A DNA stretch of 37,872 nucleotides from assembly GCA_002315815.1 (NCBI GenBank), contig DCIN01000094.1:1-37872 (forward strand). Direction: 5' to 3'. The DNA is from Bacteroidales bacterium UBA1725 (GTDB taxonomy: Bacteria > Bacteroidota > Bacteroidia > Bacteroidales > UBA932). The notes beneath the pieces are model-generated. The model made no database searches. It was not told the DNA's origin and worked only from the letters and a program-made list of their open reading frames with translations. Shown here piece after piece: positions 7,920 through 16,229 of this stretch. The translations under genes and the position numbers were made by a program. Positions within the stretch are counted from its first letter, which is position 1. Every line of letters begins with the position of its first letter.

Positions 7920-9935
7920 TTACTCCAACCCTCGGCCACGGAGCAAAGCCCCGGTGTCCGGATCCTGTCCGCGGAACTGACGGTAAAGAACCATAGGCTC
8001 CTCGCTGCCGCCTTTCTCGAGTATATTGCGGCGGAAACTCATTGCAGTCGCAGTGTCGAAAATTCCCTTCTCCTTGAAGAGTTCGAAAGCGCTCTTGTCC
8101 AGAACTTCAGCCCATAGATAGCTGTAATAGCCTGCCGAATAACCGCTGGACCCGAAAATATGATTGAAGTATGTGCTGCGGTAGCGGGGAATGATTTCGT
8201 CTATAAGACCCATATCCGCGGCAACTTTCTTTTCGAAGCTATCTACATCCACGCCCTCGATTGAAATCAGCTCGTGCCATTTCATATCCAGGATGGATGC
8301 TGCACAAAGTTCCGAAGTTACAAAGCCCATATTGAAGTTGGAGGCGGCGACAACCTTATCCACAAGCTCTTGAGGGATGACTTCTCCGGTCTCGTAGTGG
8401 AAGGCATAGGTGGCAAGCACCTCGGGCTGGAATGCCCAGTTCTCGTTAATCTGCGAAGGAAGTTCGACGAAATCACGCTTTACGGAAGTACCGCTCAGGC
8501 CACGGTAGCTGCACTTGCTCAGAAGCCCGTGCAGAGCGTGTCCGAACTCGTGGAACATAGTCTCCACCTGATCTATGTTGAGAAGTGCAGGAGTGTTCCC
8601 GTCGGGCTTGTTGAAATTTCCCACATTCACAATCACCGGACGTACATCCTTGCCGTCCACATCTATGTACTGAGATCCGAAATTTGTCATCCAGGCTCCA
8701 GCACGCTTGGTGTCACGCGGATAATAGTCGGTGATGATGATACCTATCAGGGAACCGTCGGAATCGCTCACCTTGAATGCCTCGCACTCGGGGTTGTAGA
8801 GGGTCAGACCCTCGATGGGCTCAAAACTGATGCCGTACAGGCGTGATGCGTTGCCGAAGACGCCGGATCGGACGTTCTCCATCTTGAAGTATTTCATAAC
8901 CTCGGATTCATCCAGGTCATAACGGGCCTTGCGTACGCGCTCTGCATAATACATATAGTCCCAGGGCTGTACGGTGCTCCCGGAAGGCAGAATGCCGGCA
9001 GCTATATCCTCGTCCATAACTTTCTGCATATCAGCTACTTCTTCCTTTGCGCGCCGGATAGATGCCTCCATAATGTTCTTGAGGAAGGAATCGACTGTTG
9101 CCGGGTCGTGAGCCATCTTGGTGCTGAGAATCTGCTCGGCGGGACTGTTGAATCCGAGAAGTCGGGCCTTCTCTATACGGAGTTCCATAGAACGGAGCAC
9201 CACAGCCTTGTTGTCATTTTCGTTGCCGTTATTGCCGCGAAGGGAATACATACGGAACATTTTTTCGCGCTTGGCTCTGTCAGGCTCGGAGGCCATCATA
9301 TCGTAATAATTGGCCACTGACGCTCCGATTTCAGCCTTGTAGGCATTGCTTTCAGCAAGCAGATGATTGCCGAAAGTGAGGGCGAGACCGGCAAGCTCGG
9401 TATTGATTTCCTTGAGACGGGCCTGCCCTGCCTCATCCAGACCTATACCATTGTTGATGAACGCCTCATACATATTCTTCAGAAGCATCTGCTGCTCTCT
9501 GGTGAGACCGCTCTGATCAGCCTCGTAAACCACCTTCACACGCTCGAACAGAGCGGCGTTCATATAGATATTGTCCGAAAGGGCGCTCACAAGAGGAGTA
9601 GCCTCCTCGACTATAGCGTTGATCTCGTCGGTGGCATCTGACTCGTTGACATTGAAGAGAACCGAAGTAACCCTGTCCAGAATGGATCCGGAACGGTCAA
9701 GAGCCTCGATGGTATTCTCAAAACTCGGAGCTTCGGGATTGTCTATGATTGCCTGAATCTCCTCCTCCTGCTGGGCGATACCTGCATTGACGGCAGGCAT
9801 ATAGTCAGAATTGCGGATTGCCCCGAAATCGGGGATTCCGTAAGGGGTGTTCCATTCCGAAAGGAAGGGATTCTCACGTGTGCTGCAAGCTGTAATTGCC
9901 ATTGCAATTGCAAGAAGTGAAAGAATGTTTTTCAT
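7920..9935 (-). CDS. dcp: M3 family peptidase, dipeptidyl carboxypeptidase-like lipoprotein
   Basis: M3 metallopeptidases (Dcp, oligopeptidase A, thimet type) cut short peptides; Dcp removes C-terminal dipeptides. The zinc motif HEFGH is at about residues 462-466 and the third ligand glutamate is likely in INENW about 30 residues on. The 671-residue length is normal. The N-terminus (MKNILSLLAIAMAITAC) is a lipoprotein signal with Cys17, so this copy is envelope-anchored rather than cytoplasmic. Its ATG overlaps the stop of the DUF5689 gene as TAATG, indicating translational coupling. It is the last gene of the 7.9-23.5 kb envelope block. The exact specificity (Dcp versus oligopeptidase) is not certain. 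Confidence 0.9.
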   Translation of the reverse strand: MKNILSLLAIAMAITACSTRENPFLSEWNTPYGIPDFGAIRNSDYMPAVNAGIAQQEEEIQAIIDNPEAPSFENTIEALDRSGSILDRVTSVLFNVNESDATDEINAIVEEATPLVSALSDNIYMNAALFERVKVVYEADQSGLTREQQMLLKNMYEAFINNGIGLDEAGQARLKEINTELAGLALTFGNHLLAESNAYKAEIGASVANYYDMMASEPDRAKREKMFRMYSLRGNNGNENDNKAVVLRSMELRIEKARLLGFNSPAEQILSTKMAHDPATVDSFLKNIMEASIRRAKEEVADMQKVMDEDIAAGILPSGSTVQPWDYMYYAERVRKARYDLDESEVMKYFKMENVRSGVFGNASRLYGISFEPIEGLTLYNPECEAFKVSDSDGSLIGIIITDYYPRDTKRAGAWMTNFGSQYIDVDGKDVRPVIVNVGNFNKPDGNTPALLNIDQVETMFHEFGHALHGLLSKCSYRGLSGTSVKRDFVELPSQINENWAFQPEVLATYAFHYETGEVIPQELVDKVVAASNFNMGFVTSELCAASILDMKWHELISIEGVDVDSFEKKVAADMGLIDEIIPRYRSTYFNHIFGSSGYSAGYYSYLWAEVLDKSAFELFKEKGIFDTATAMSFRRNILEKGGSEEPMVLYRQFRGQDPDTGALLRGRGLE

Positions 9936-11062
9936 TATTGTGCGTATATTGATTTTCCTGTATCCGAATAGCAGAAATCATCCGCTGAATTGACTATGAA
10001 CTGGATACTGCCCTGATAAAGCGTGAGGATACCGGTGACGTCGATGCTGCGGGAACCGTCCAGCACATCGGCGGGAATCTGCTTGTCGGCGAACTTGGAA
10101 TATCCGCTGGTGCGGATTTGAATCTCCTTGTAGGAAGACCCGTCATACATTCTGAAATACTGGCTCACGGAGTACGCGGCTTTCTCTATGCCCGGATAGC
10201 TTCCGTCACCCTTGTATTTGTCGTCACCAACCTTGCCATAATTGTAATCCCCGGCATTTCCCACGGAAATGTTGTCCCATATTCCGCTCTTGAGGTATTC
10301 CGTCATCTTGGCCTTGGACATCGCCCAGGTGGTTATGCCCCAAGTTCCGTCGGAGATGAATATACGGTTGGAGGAGAGTTTCTTGTTCTTGTTGGAATCC
10401 AGATACAGGAGTACAAAGGTTTCGTCGGCATATTTGAGTCCCTTGAGGGTGACAAGACGGCCAACGTTTCTGTTGGTGGCCTGTGTGGCTGTCTTTCCGT
10501 TCGGAAGTTGGGAGAAGGAGACGACTTCGGGTGTGAGTTTTCCCTCAATCTCTCCACGGAAAACGTGCGAATCAATGAGCAGCGGAGCCACCAGATATGA
10601 GGTCTCATATTCTCCGCTGAGGTCTCTGAAGCCGACCTGAACCATACCCATACCTCCGTAATTACCTGATTTATAGCCATACATTCCTATGGCGAGGTCG
10701 CTGCAGTCCACATATATTCTCTGTCCCGGAAGATAGTCATTGTAGAGACCATTCTTTCCTATCTTGATTTCTATGCCTCCTGTCTCATCCTGAATATAGA
10801 AACTTTTGTAAAAATTGCCGGGCTGGTCGTCAGTGGATACAATACCGGATATCACCATAGGAGTCTGCACTGTGTACGGACTGCCCACCTTGTATGTAGC
10901 GGCAAGCTGGGCTATGGTGTGTGTCGGGGTCATTGTTACTTTCTTGTATGCTGCGGGCTGTTCATACTCGCCCGTGAACACGGGTTCAAACTCCTCTTTC
11001 AGACTCTGGCAGGATACAAAGAGCAGCAGCGAGGCTGCAAATACGCGGTTGAACTTTCTCAT
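9935..11062 (-). CDS. DUF5689-type lipoprotein with OB-like fold
   Basis: A 375-residue lipoprotein (signal ending LLLFVSC, then QSLKEEFEP). Residues about 45-170 have the pattern of DUF5689 and related OB-like modules: an ISGIVSTDD strand, SFYIQDETGGIEIKIG, then a PGQRIYVDC turn. A second strand-rich part with ISDGTWGI and DVTGILTLYQGSIQFIV follows. The family is known in Bacteroidota beside TonB receptors and secreted nucleases or phosphatases; its biochemical role is not established. I chose the ATG at 11062; a GTG at 11068 overlapping the receptor stop is an alternative. It lies between the 956-residue TonB receptor and the M3 peptidase, and I read it as the surface partner of that receptor. 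Confidence 0.75.
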   Translation of the reverse strand: MRKFNRVFAASLLLFVSCQSLKEEFEPVFTGEYEQPAAYKKVTMTPTHTIAQLAATYKVGSPYTVQTPMVISGIVSTDDQPGNFYKSFYIQDETGGIEIKIGKNGLYNDYLPGQRIYVDCSDLAIGMYGYKSGNYGGMGMVQVGFRDLSGEYETSYLVAPLLIDSHVFRGEIEGKLTPEVVSFSQLPNGKTATQATNRNVGRLVTLKGLKYADETFVLLYLDSNKNKKLSSNRIFISDGTWGITTWAMSKAKMTEYLKSGIWDNISVGNAGDYNYGKVGDDKYKGDGSYPGIEKAAYSVSQYFRMYDGSSYKEIQIRTSGYSKFADKQIPADVLDGSRSIDVTGILTLYQGSIQFIVNSADDFCYSDTGKSIYAQ

Positions 11063-11067
11063 AGCCA

Positions 11068-13938
11068 CTAGAATTTGAAATAAATGTTCAGCATATAATT
11101 GATTCCTGTCATATAAAAATATTTGGAGTCAAAACGGTAATACCTGTCTCTGCCGGAACTGGAAATAAGACGTGTCTGTTCATAGCCTCCAGTCTTCACA
11201 CAGAGATTGTTGAGAAGGTTCTTGGCCTCCAGGGAGAATCCCAGATTGTACTTTCTGCCGGCCAGCTGCCAGCTCTTGCCTACGCTCGCGTTGAGGAGGA
11301 ATGTCGGTGAGAACCGCTCCTGTGAAGCCATATTTTCCACCTCCGCAGGAGTCAAAACACCGTCTGGACCACTGCAGGCAAATGTCGTGCGGTAGAGAGG
11401 ATTCATATCAAGATACGAATTGGAAAAATACTGGCCGTTGACCTCGATGAAGAGATAATCATTGCCACGGTAGTTCAGAGCTATTTCGGAAGCCAGCTGG
11501 GGAGTGGAGGTCACAAAATGCTGCTGGTATCCTGTTATGATGTAATTGCCCTGAGCATCCTGATCATAGATTGGCTTGTTGTAGGCATCATAACCGGCAA
11601 TCTTGTATATAGGATGGCTGCTCCAATAAGGCACATCCTCGTCACGCACTGTCTCTGCGCTGTTGTCCACTGTCTGTACCATATGAGGAGTGCCGGTATA
11701 GACGTATCTGCCCAAACTGAGGGCAGCACTGACCGAAAGGCCGTTCACCGGAAGGGGGGCCTTGGCACCTATTTCTACTCCGAGGTGTCTCTGGCCTAAG
11801 CCTGTCATTGCGAAATTGGTGAAACTGTGCTGGGAATCGTCATAGAAACTCATCACGTCAGACTGATCCTTGATGTCCGTGAAGAAAGCCGTGGCACGGA
11901 GATTATATCCTGAATTGGTGAACTGATATGTGAAGTCGGCGGCAAAGGTTTTCTTGGTTGTAAGATTCTCCGTGAGAGTGTTGCGGGTACGGGGGGAGAC
12001 AAATCCCTGAGTGAAGGTCGGGGCCTCGTTGAAATAACCGGCATTCAGGGCGAAACGATGTCCGCCCAGAAGATCATACTCTGCGGAAGCTTTGGCTGTA
12101 TAGGTAAAAAAGCCTTTCACGGCAGATTTGCCCAAGGAATTGTCGGGGAAGAGACCCTTGCGGACCAAACCCTCGCGCCAGAAACAGTCATATCCTGCCT
12201 TGCCTGCCAGATTTGCCTTGAAATACCCGGAAGTGAAGCTTCCGTTCAGCCATCCGTCATACTTCTGTACGAATGCATAGTAGTCATAACCGTACTTGTC
12301 TCCCTTCTGCAGTTTCTGAGCCTCACCGTGAGCGAGATAGTAGTCGAGGTCATTCTGGATTTTGATGGGGTCGGAAGCAAAGTCACGCTCAGCGAACTGA
12401 TCCACATTCACATAGTATTTTCCTCCGAGCAGATCATCGATGACCTTGTAGTTCTCAGTCCTGTTCCACTTGGCATCGAGTCCCCCGAGCAGAGTGATAT
12501 TCCTGTCTATCATCCATTTGAAATTGCCGGCAAAACTGATTTCATTCTGGTCAACGTGCCTTTCCTCGACCACATACTTGCTGCGGCCTCCGGCACTGTT
12601 GTAGTTTACATTGTAGAGCCTGTCCCAATTGATGTGCTTGTAGTTGTCGAAAGAAGAGCCGCTCTGGGTCCAGGCATATTTCATCCATTCCGCCTTCTCA
12701 GAGTCATAACGTTCATAATCATCATCCGACATATAAGCGAAGGACGGAAGGTTGCGATAATAGTCCGGACGCGGATCAGGAGCATCATACCAGTCAAGAG
12801 CCGTGTAACCGTTCTTTCCCGTGCGTACGACAACAGCGGCATTGGCACTGAAATCATCGTTGGGGGTGAAAGAGTACTTGAGACCGACAACAGGCTCGAA
12901 AGTCTTGCGGACACGGGCATTGCGCACCTTCCCATTCTGATATCCCCAGTTGGAATTATAGAAATTGTCCCCCATCAGGTCATATACTTCCTGGGTCGAT
13001 GCATTCTGAGCACCGCGCTGGCCGGGAGTGGCAAAGGCGAACAGAGCCAGACGATGGCCGGTTCCGAATTTCTTCTCGACTCCTCCGTAGAATGCGAAAG
13101 AACGGTAATACACTCCTTTTACCCAGTCGTTTCCTCCCAGACGGGCTGATACATTGAAGGCATAGCTCCACCCGTTGTCAAGTTCTCCGGAAGAATAGGT
13201 ACCCATAAGACGGAGACGGTAGAGGGCCGAGTTGCTGAGCACGCTGAAACGCCATCCCTTGCGTACCGAAGAAGGCACGGCCAGAATGTTTGTGAGTCCG
13301 TTGTAGCCTCCCACTCCAAAGTCGGACGACTCGAGACCCACCGTGGTGTCCTTTGCTCTCATAGCCTCGTTGAGACCGGTCCACAAAGAGAAAGGAGTAT
13401 TGCCTGTAAGAGCATCATTCATATAAACTCCTGCCAGATATACGTCCTGACTGCTGGCATCGTAGCCTCTGTTCTTGAACCGTATGGCACTGAAGCCGTA
13501 GCCTGCGATGTTGTTGAACACATCGTTTGCGGAATACAGAATGGTAGGCGCATCGGAATATCCCGAATCCGAAAGGTCGAATTCCGTGAAGTTGGATTCG
13601 TCGAAGTCGGAAAGCTGTTGGGCCGGGCTGAGAGTCACCATCATCAAATCCCTCATCAGTCCTTTTTCAACAATGACATTGACCTGTGTCCCGGTGAAGT
13701 CGGGGCTTGACAATTCGAGACTGTAGCTCCCATCCGGAAGATTATCGAACTGGAATCTGCCCTCGGCATCTGTATTGACATCGGCGACTGTCACAACGCC
13801 CTGCCTCAAAGAGACTTTTACCCCCGAAATGGCCGTGCGTCCTGCTCTGCTGACCACTGTGGCCTTGATACCGCCTGTCTGTGCCGCCGCGACGGAACAC
13901 AGGAGAGCCATTATGAATATGAACAAAAGTTTTTTCAT
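11068..13938 (-). CDS. TonB-dependent receptor with carboxypeptidase-regulatory N-domain
   Basis: An outer-membrane active transporter of 956 residues. A Sec signal peptide ends near AAAQ (residue 20). A carboxypeptidase-regulatory beta-sandwich domain spans about 22-105, then comes an acidic linker (DESNFTEFDLSD). A plug follows (about 125-240, including FSAIRFKNRGY and DVYLAGVYMND), then a long barrel ending in an aromatic residue (NIYFKF). It is not a SusC of the SusC/SusD type: no SusD gene is next to it. The DUF5689 lipoprotein gene follows directly, its start overlapping or lying 5 bases from this stop. The secreted EEP-fold enzyme precedes it by 20 bases. The company of nucleases suggests a phosphate- or nucleotide-containing ligand, but this is inference. 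Confidence 0.87.
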   Translation of the reverse strand: MKKLLFIFIMALLCSVAAAQTGGIKATVVSRAGRTAISGVKVSLRQGVVTVADVNTDAEGRFQFDNLPDGSYSLELSSPDFTGTQVNVIVEKGLMRDLMMVTLSPAQQLSDFDESNFTEFDLSDSGYSDAPTILYSANDVFNNIAGYGFSAIRFKNRGYDASSQDVYLAGVYMNDALTGNTPFSLWTGLNEAMRAKDTTVGLESSDFGVGGYNGLTNILAVPSSVRKGWRFSVLSNSALYRLRLMGTYSSGELDNGWSYAFNVSARLGGNDWVKGVYYRSFAFYGGVEKKFGTGHRLALFAFATPGQRGAQNASTQEVYDLMGDNFYNSNWGYQNGKVRNARVRKTFEPVVGLKYSFTPNDDFSANAAVVVRTGKNGYTALDWYDAPDPRPDYYRNLPSFAYMSDDDYERYDSEKAEWMKYAWTQSGSSFDNYKHINWDRLYNVNYNSAGGRSKYVVEERHVDQNEISFAGNFKWMIDRNITLLGGLDAKWNRTENYKVIDDLLGGKYYVNVDQFAERDFASDPIKIQNDLDYYLAHGEAQKLQKGDKYGYDYYAFVQKYDGWLNGSFTSGYFKANLAGKAGYDCFWREGLVRKGLFPDNSLGKSAVKGFFTYTAKASAEYDLLGGHRFALNAGYFNEAPTFTQGFVSPRTRNTLTENLTTKKTFAADFTYQFTNSGYNLRATAFFTDIKDQSDVMSFYDDSQHSFTNFAMTGLGQRHLGVEIGAKAPLPVNGLSVSAALSLGRYVYTGTPHMVQTVDNSAETVRDEDVPYWSSHPIYKIAGYDAYNKPIYDQDAQGNYIITGYQQHFVTSTPQLASEIALNYRGNDYLFIEVNGQYFSNSYLDMNPLYRTTFACSGPDGVLTPAEVENMASQERFSPTFLLNASVGKSWQLAGRKYNLGFSLEAKNLLNNLCVKTGGYEQTRLISSSGRDRYYRFDSKYFYMTGINYMLNIYFKF

Positions 13939-13958
13939 CTGCTTGTTTCAGATAACTG

Positions 13959-15020
13959 TTATTTACCTATTACTATGTATGTTGGATAATGGTCAGAAAA
14001 ACCGCCGATGAACGCCCCGTTGGAGAAAGTCCGGAACGGAGTGTCCTTGTACTGCCCGGAATGCTGGGTCATAAAGGGCTGGTTGAACACCCTTCCATAA
14101 TAGTTTCTGAACACTTTACGAATCTTGAGACCTCCGGAGGGAGCCTTGGTGAGATTATAGTTGGCCAAAACGATATCATAGATGTTCCACTCACCCTGAT
14201 AAGCCAGAGATCCGAAACCGTCGGCAAGCAGTTTGGTGAAAGGACAGAAGAAATCGGATTCACTCTCCACTTCATTGATATCGTCTTTGGCGTGCATCCA
14301 TCTGACCATACTCTCGTCAGTAGGGTTGTCATTCATATCCCCCATCACCACAATTTTGATTCCCGGGTAGAGTTGCTGCATCTTTTGGGAATGTTTGTAG
14401 ATGATTTCAGCACCCAGACTGCGGAGATCTCCGCCCTTTCCTCCCAGACGGGAGGGAAGATGGGTGACGTAAACTGCGAAATGCTCGCCTTCGATAAGGC
14501 CGTGGGCCATAAGAATGTCGCGTGTGCGGAAATAATCCTGGTCCTCCTGAGAAAGGGTAATCTCAACTTCAGTACCCTCGAAAGAGAAGGGAATGGATTC
14601 GCTGTCAAGAAGCGTGAACTGATCGGGCTTGTAGAGCAGTCCGACGTCCACTCCGCGTCTGTCCGGTCCGTCATAATGAACTATCTGGAAATTGGCGCCG
14701 GCAATGGCTTCCTGACTCACAAGATCTTCCATAACCAGTCTGTTCTCTATTTCACTCACGCCCAGAAGTGTGTGCCAACGGCCGTTCTCATCGTGCATTG
14801 CCCTGATGACCCGGGCCATATTCGCAAGTTTCTTGTTGTACTTCGCCTCTGTCCAGTTGTTGCTCCCCTGAGGGAGAAATTCCTCGTCATTCTTGGCGGG
14901 GTCATCATAGGTGTCAAAAAGATTCTCAAGATTGTAAAACCCTATGACATAGTTGTGTTTCTGTGCCGATGCAGCGAAGCAGAGTGCCAGAAACAGGAAG
15001 ATGAATGTTATCCGTTTCAT
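13959..15020 (-). CDS. Secreted endonuclease/exonuclease/phosphatase-fold protein
   Basis: A 353-residue member of the metal-dependent endonuclease/exonuclease/phosphatase superfamily (DNase I-like fold). A Sec signal peptide ends near AASAQ (residue 19). The active-site set is visible: FYNLENLF (Asn), VSEIENR (metal Glu), RRGVDVGLLY, VTHLPSR, GDMNDNP (Asp and Asn) and GFSDHYP (catalytic His). The protein should act in the periplasm or outside the cell. Substrate may be DNA, RNA or a phosphomonoester/diester; the fold does not decide. It sits between the nuclease lipoprotein (18-base gap) and the second TonB receptor (20-base gap), which favours a nucleic-acid role. Confidence 0.9.
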   Translation of the reverse strand: MKRITFIFLFLALCFAASAQKHNYVIGFYNLENLFDTYDDPAKNDEEFLPQGSNNWTEAKYNKKLANMARVIRAMHDENGRWHTLLGVSEIENRLVMEDLVSQEAIAGANFQIVHYDGPDRRGVDVGLLYKPDQFTLLDSESIPFSFEGTEVEITLSQEDQDYFRTRDILMAHGLIEGEHFAVYVTHLPSRLGGKGGDLRSLGAEIIYKHSQKMQQLYPGIKIVVMGDMNDNPTDESMVRWMHAKDDINEVESESDFFCPFTKLLADGFGSLAYQGEWNIYDIVLANYNLTKAPSGGLKIRKVFRNYYGRVFNQPFMTQHSGQYKDTPFRTFSNGAFIGGFSDHYPTYIVIGK

Positions 15021-15038
15021 TTTTTCAATTGGTCACAA

Positions 15039-16229
15039 TCAATTGTTCCACCACCATTTGTCCTTGGTGGATTCGACTTTGTCCGCAAGCGTGCTACCTA
15101 TCCTGTCGGGTAGATTCACGAAGAAATCATATCCGAGACGACTCTCCAGTTCGTCCACAGTCATTGCCTGTGTGCTCATTATGGCAGAGTCACTGTAGGC
15201 CTTGTGTTCGAAATAAAAAGCTACCGCCGTATAACCGCCGGTGGAGGCAGTGATGCCCAGACTGCCGCTCTTCTTGTAGCCGAGCAAAACCTTGAAATAG
15301 CCCGTGGGAACTGTAATGGCCTTGCCGTCATTGTCATACGCATATTTTGTGGAGCCCGTGACATCAGCACCGGTCACCACATAGAGGGTGTCGAACTGAT
15401 AACTCCAGTTACGCACCTTTGTTTCCAGCGTAACCCAGGCTCCTGTGTTGAGGTCATTGCGTTGGGGAGTCATATTGGTTCCGTAGAATGTGGTGGAGTT
15501 TGCAGTGTACCTGTCGGCGGAAGGGAGCTGATGGCCGCGGTCATACCCACCACGGTATCCACTGAAGATTACGGACTGGTACTTGCGGGGAACTTTCGGG
15601 TCAATGTCCCAGGAATCGGTACGCGATCCGCTTCCCTGAAGGGTTTTGTTGAGAGGATATGCAACCCAGAGGGCAATTTTGGCATCAGGGTCGAGAGCGA
15701 AGGAATAGTTGCGTCCATTATACGCTCCGACTTTCATCGAACGGGTGAAGAAAGCGAGATTTGACTTGTCCAAGGCCGGGAGTTCAAGCCATTTGCCCGG
15801 GGTGTCGGGATTCAGGTCACTCTGTGGCGGAGGTTGCGGAGTGACGGATTTACCGGCCTGTGTGAAAACCTGGGTTGCAGAAGCAGTTCCGCTGGTGAGC
15901 AGAATGCTTACAGACCTCGAAGCCGACGAAACGTTCTCGTCCCAGGACAGAATCACCGTTGCACTGCCGCCGGTACCTGCCGACTGGTCCAGCCGAGCCC
16001 ACTGCTCCGCTCCGTCGAACTGCAAGGTCAGAGTCCAGGAAGAAACTGTATTCAGGCGCAGGAACTGGTTCGACGCAGAGTAATCGGCGGAGGACTTTAC
16101 AATGCTGAATTCTGCCTTGTCCTCCTGAAGAAGCTGTCCGTCAGAACAGGAATTGAGACAAAAAAAGGTGGAGGCGGCCGTCAGCAGGACGGCAGCCACC
16201 ATCTTTGTAAACTTAAAGTCAGAAATCAC
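15039..16229 (-). CDS. BACON-fused DNA/RNA non-specific endonuclease lipoprotein
   Basis: A 396-residue secreted nuclease. Residues about 41-126 form a BACON-like beta-sandwich (strand pattern ending SATQVFTQAG), a Pro-rich linker follows (about 129-145), and then a NUC1/Serratia-type nuclease domain with the DRGH catalytic motif near residue 230 and the metal-binding asparagine segment NMTPQRNDLN. This family uses a magnesium-bound water to cut DNA and RNA without sequence preference. The N-terminus has a lipobox-like LNSC (Cys28). I chose the GTG at 16229, which overlaps the upstream stop as GTGA and supplies the basic n-region of the signal; an ATG at 16202 is the alternative. Fusion of BACON, usually a partner of glycan enzymes, to a nuclease is unusual. 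Confidence 0.9.
   Translation of the reverse strand: MISDFKFTKMVAAVLLTAASTFFCLNSCSDGQLLQEDKAEFSIVKSSADYSASNQFLRLNTVSSWTLTLQFDGAEQWARLDQSAGTGGSATVILSWDENVSSASRSVSILLTSGTASATQVFTQAGKSVTPQPPPQSDLNPDTPGKWLELPALDKSNLAFFTRSMKVGAYNGRNYSFALDPDAKIALWVAYPLNKTLQGSGSRTDSWDIDPKVPRKYQSVIFSGYRGGYDRGHQLPSADRYTANSTTFYGTNMTPQRNDLNTGAWVTLETKVRNWSYQFDTLYVVTGADVTGSTKYAYDNDGKAITVPTGYFKVLLGYKKSGSLGITASTGGYTAVAFYFEHKAYSDSAIMSTQAMTVDELESRLGYDFFVNLPDRIGSTLADKVESTKDKWWWNN

Noticed and set aside
12058..13149. Long open frame on the plus strand (363 codons)
   Set aside because: Antisense to the 956-residue TonB receptor, low complexity and no recognisable domain; a shadow of the real gene.
13989..15113. Long open frame on the plus strand (374 codons)
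   Set aside because: Antisense to the EEP-fold gene, whose catalytic motifs are intact.
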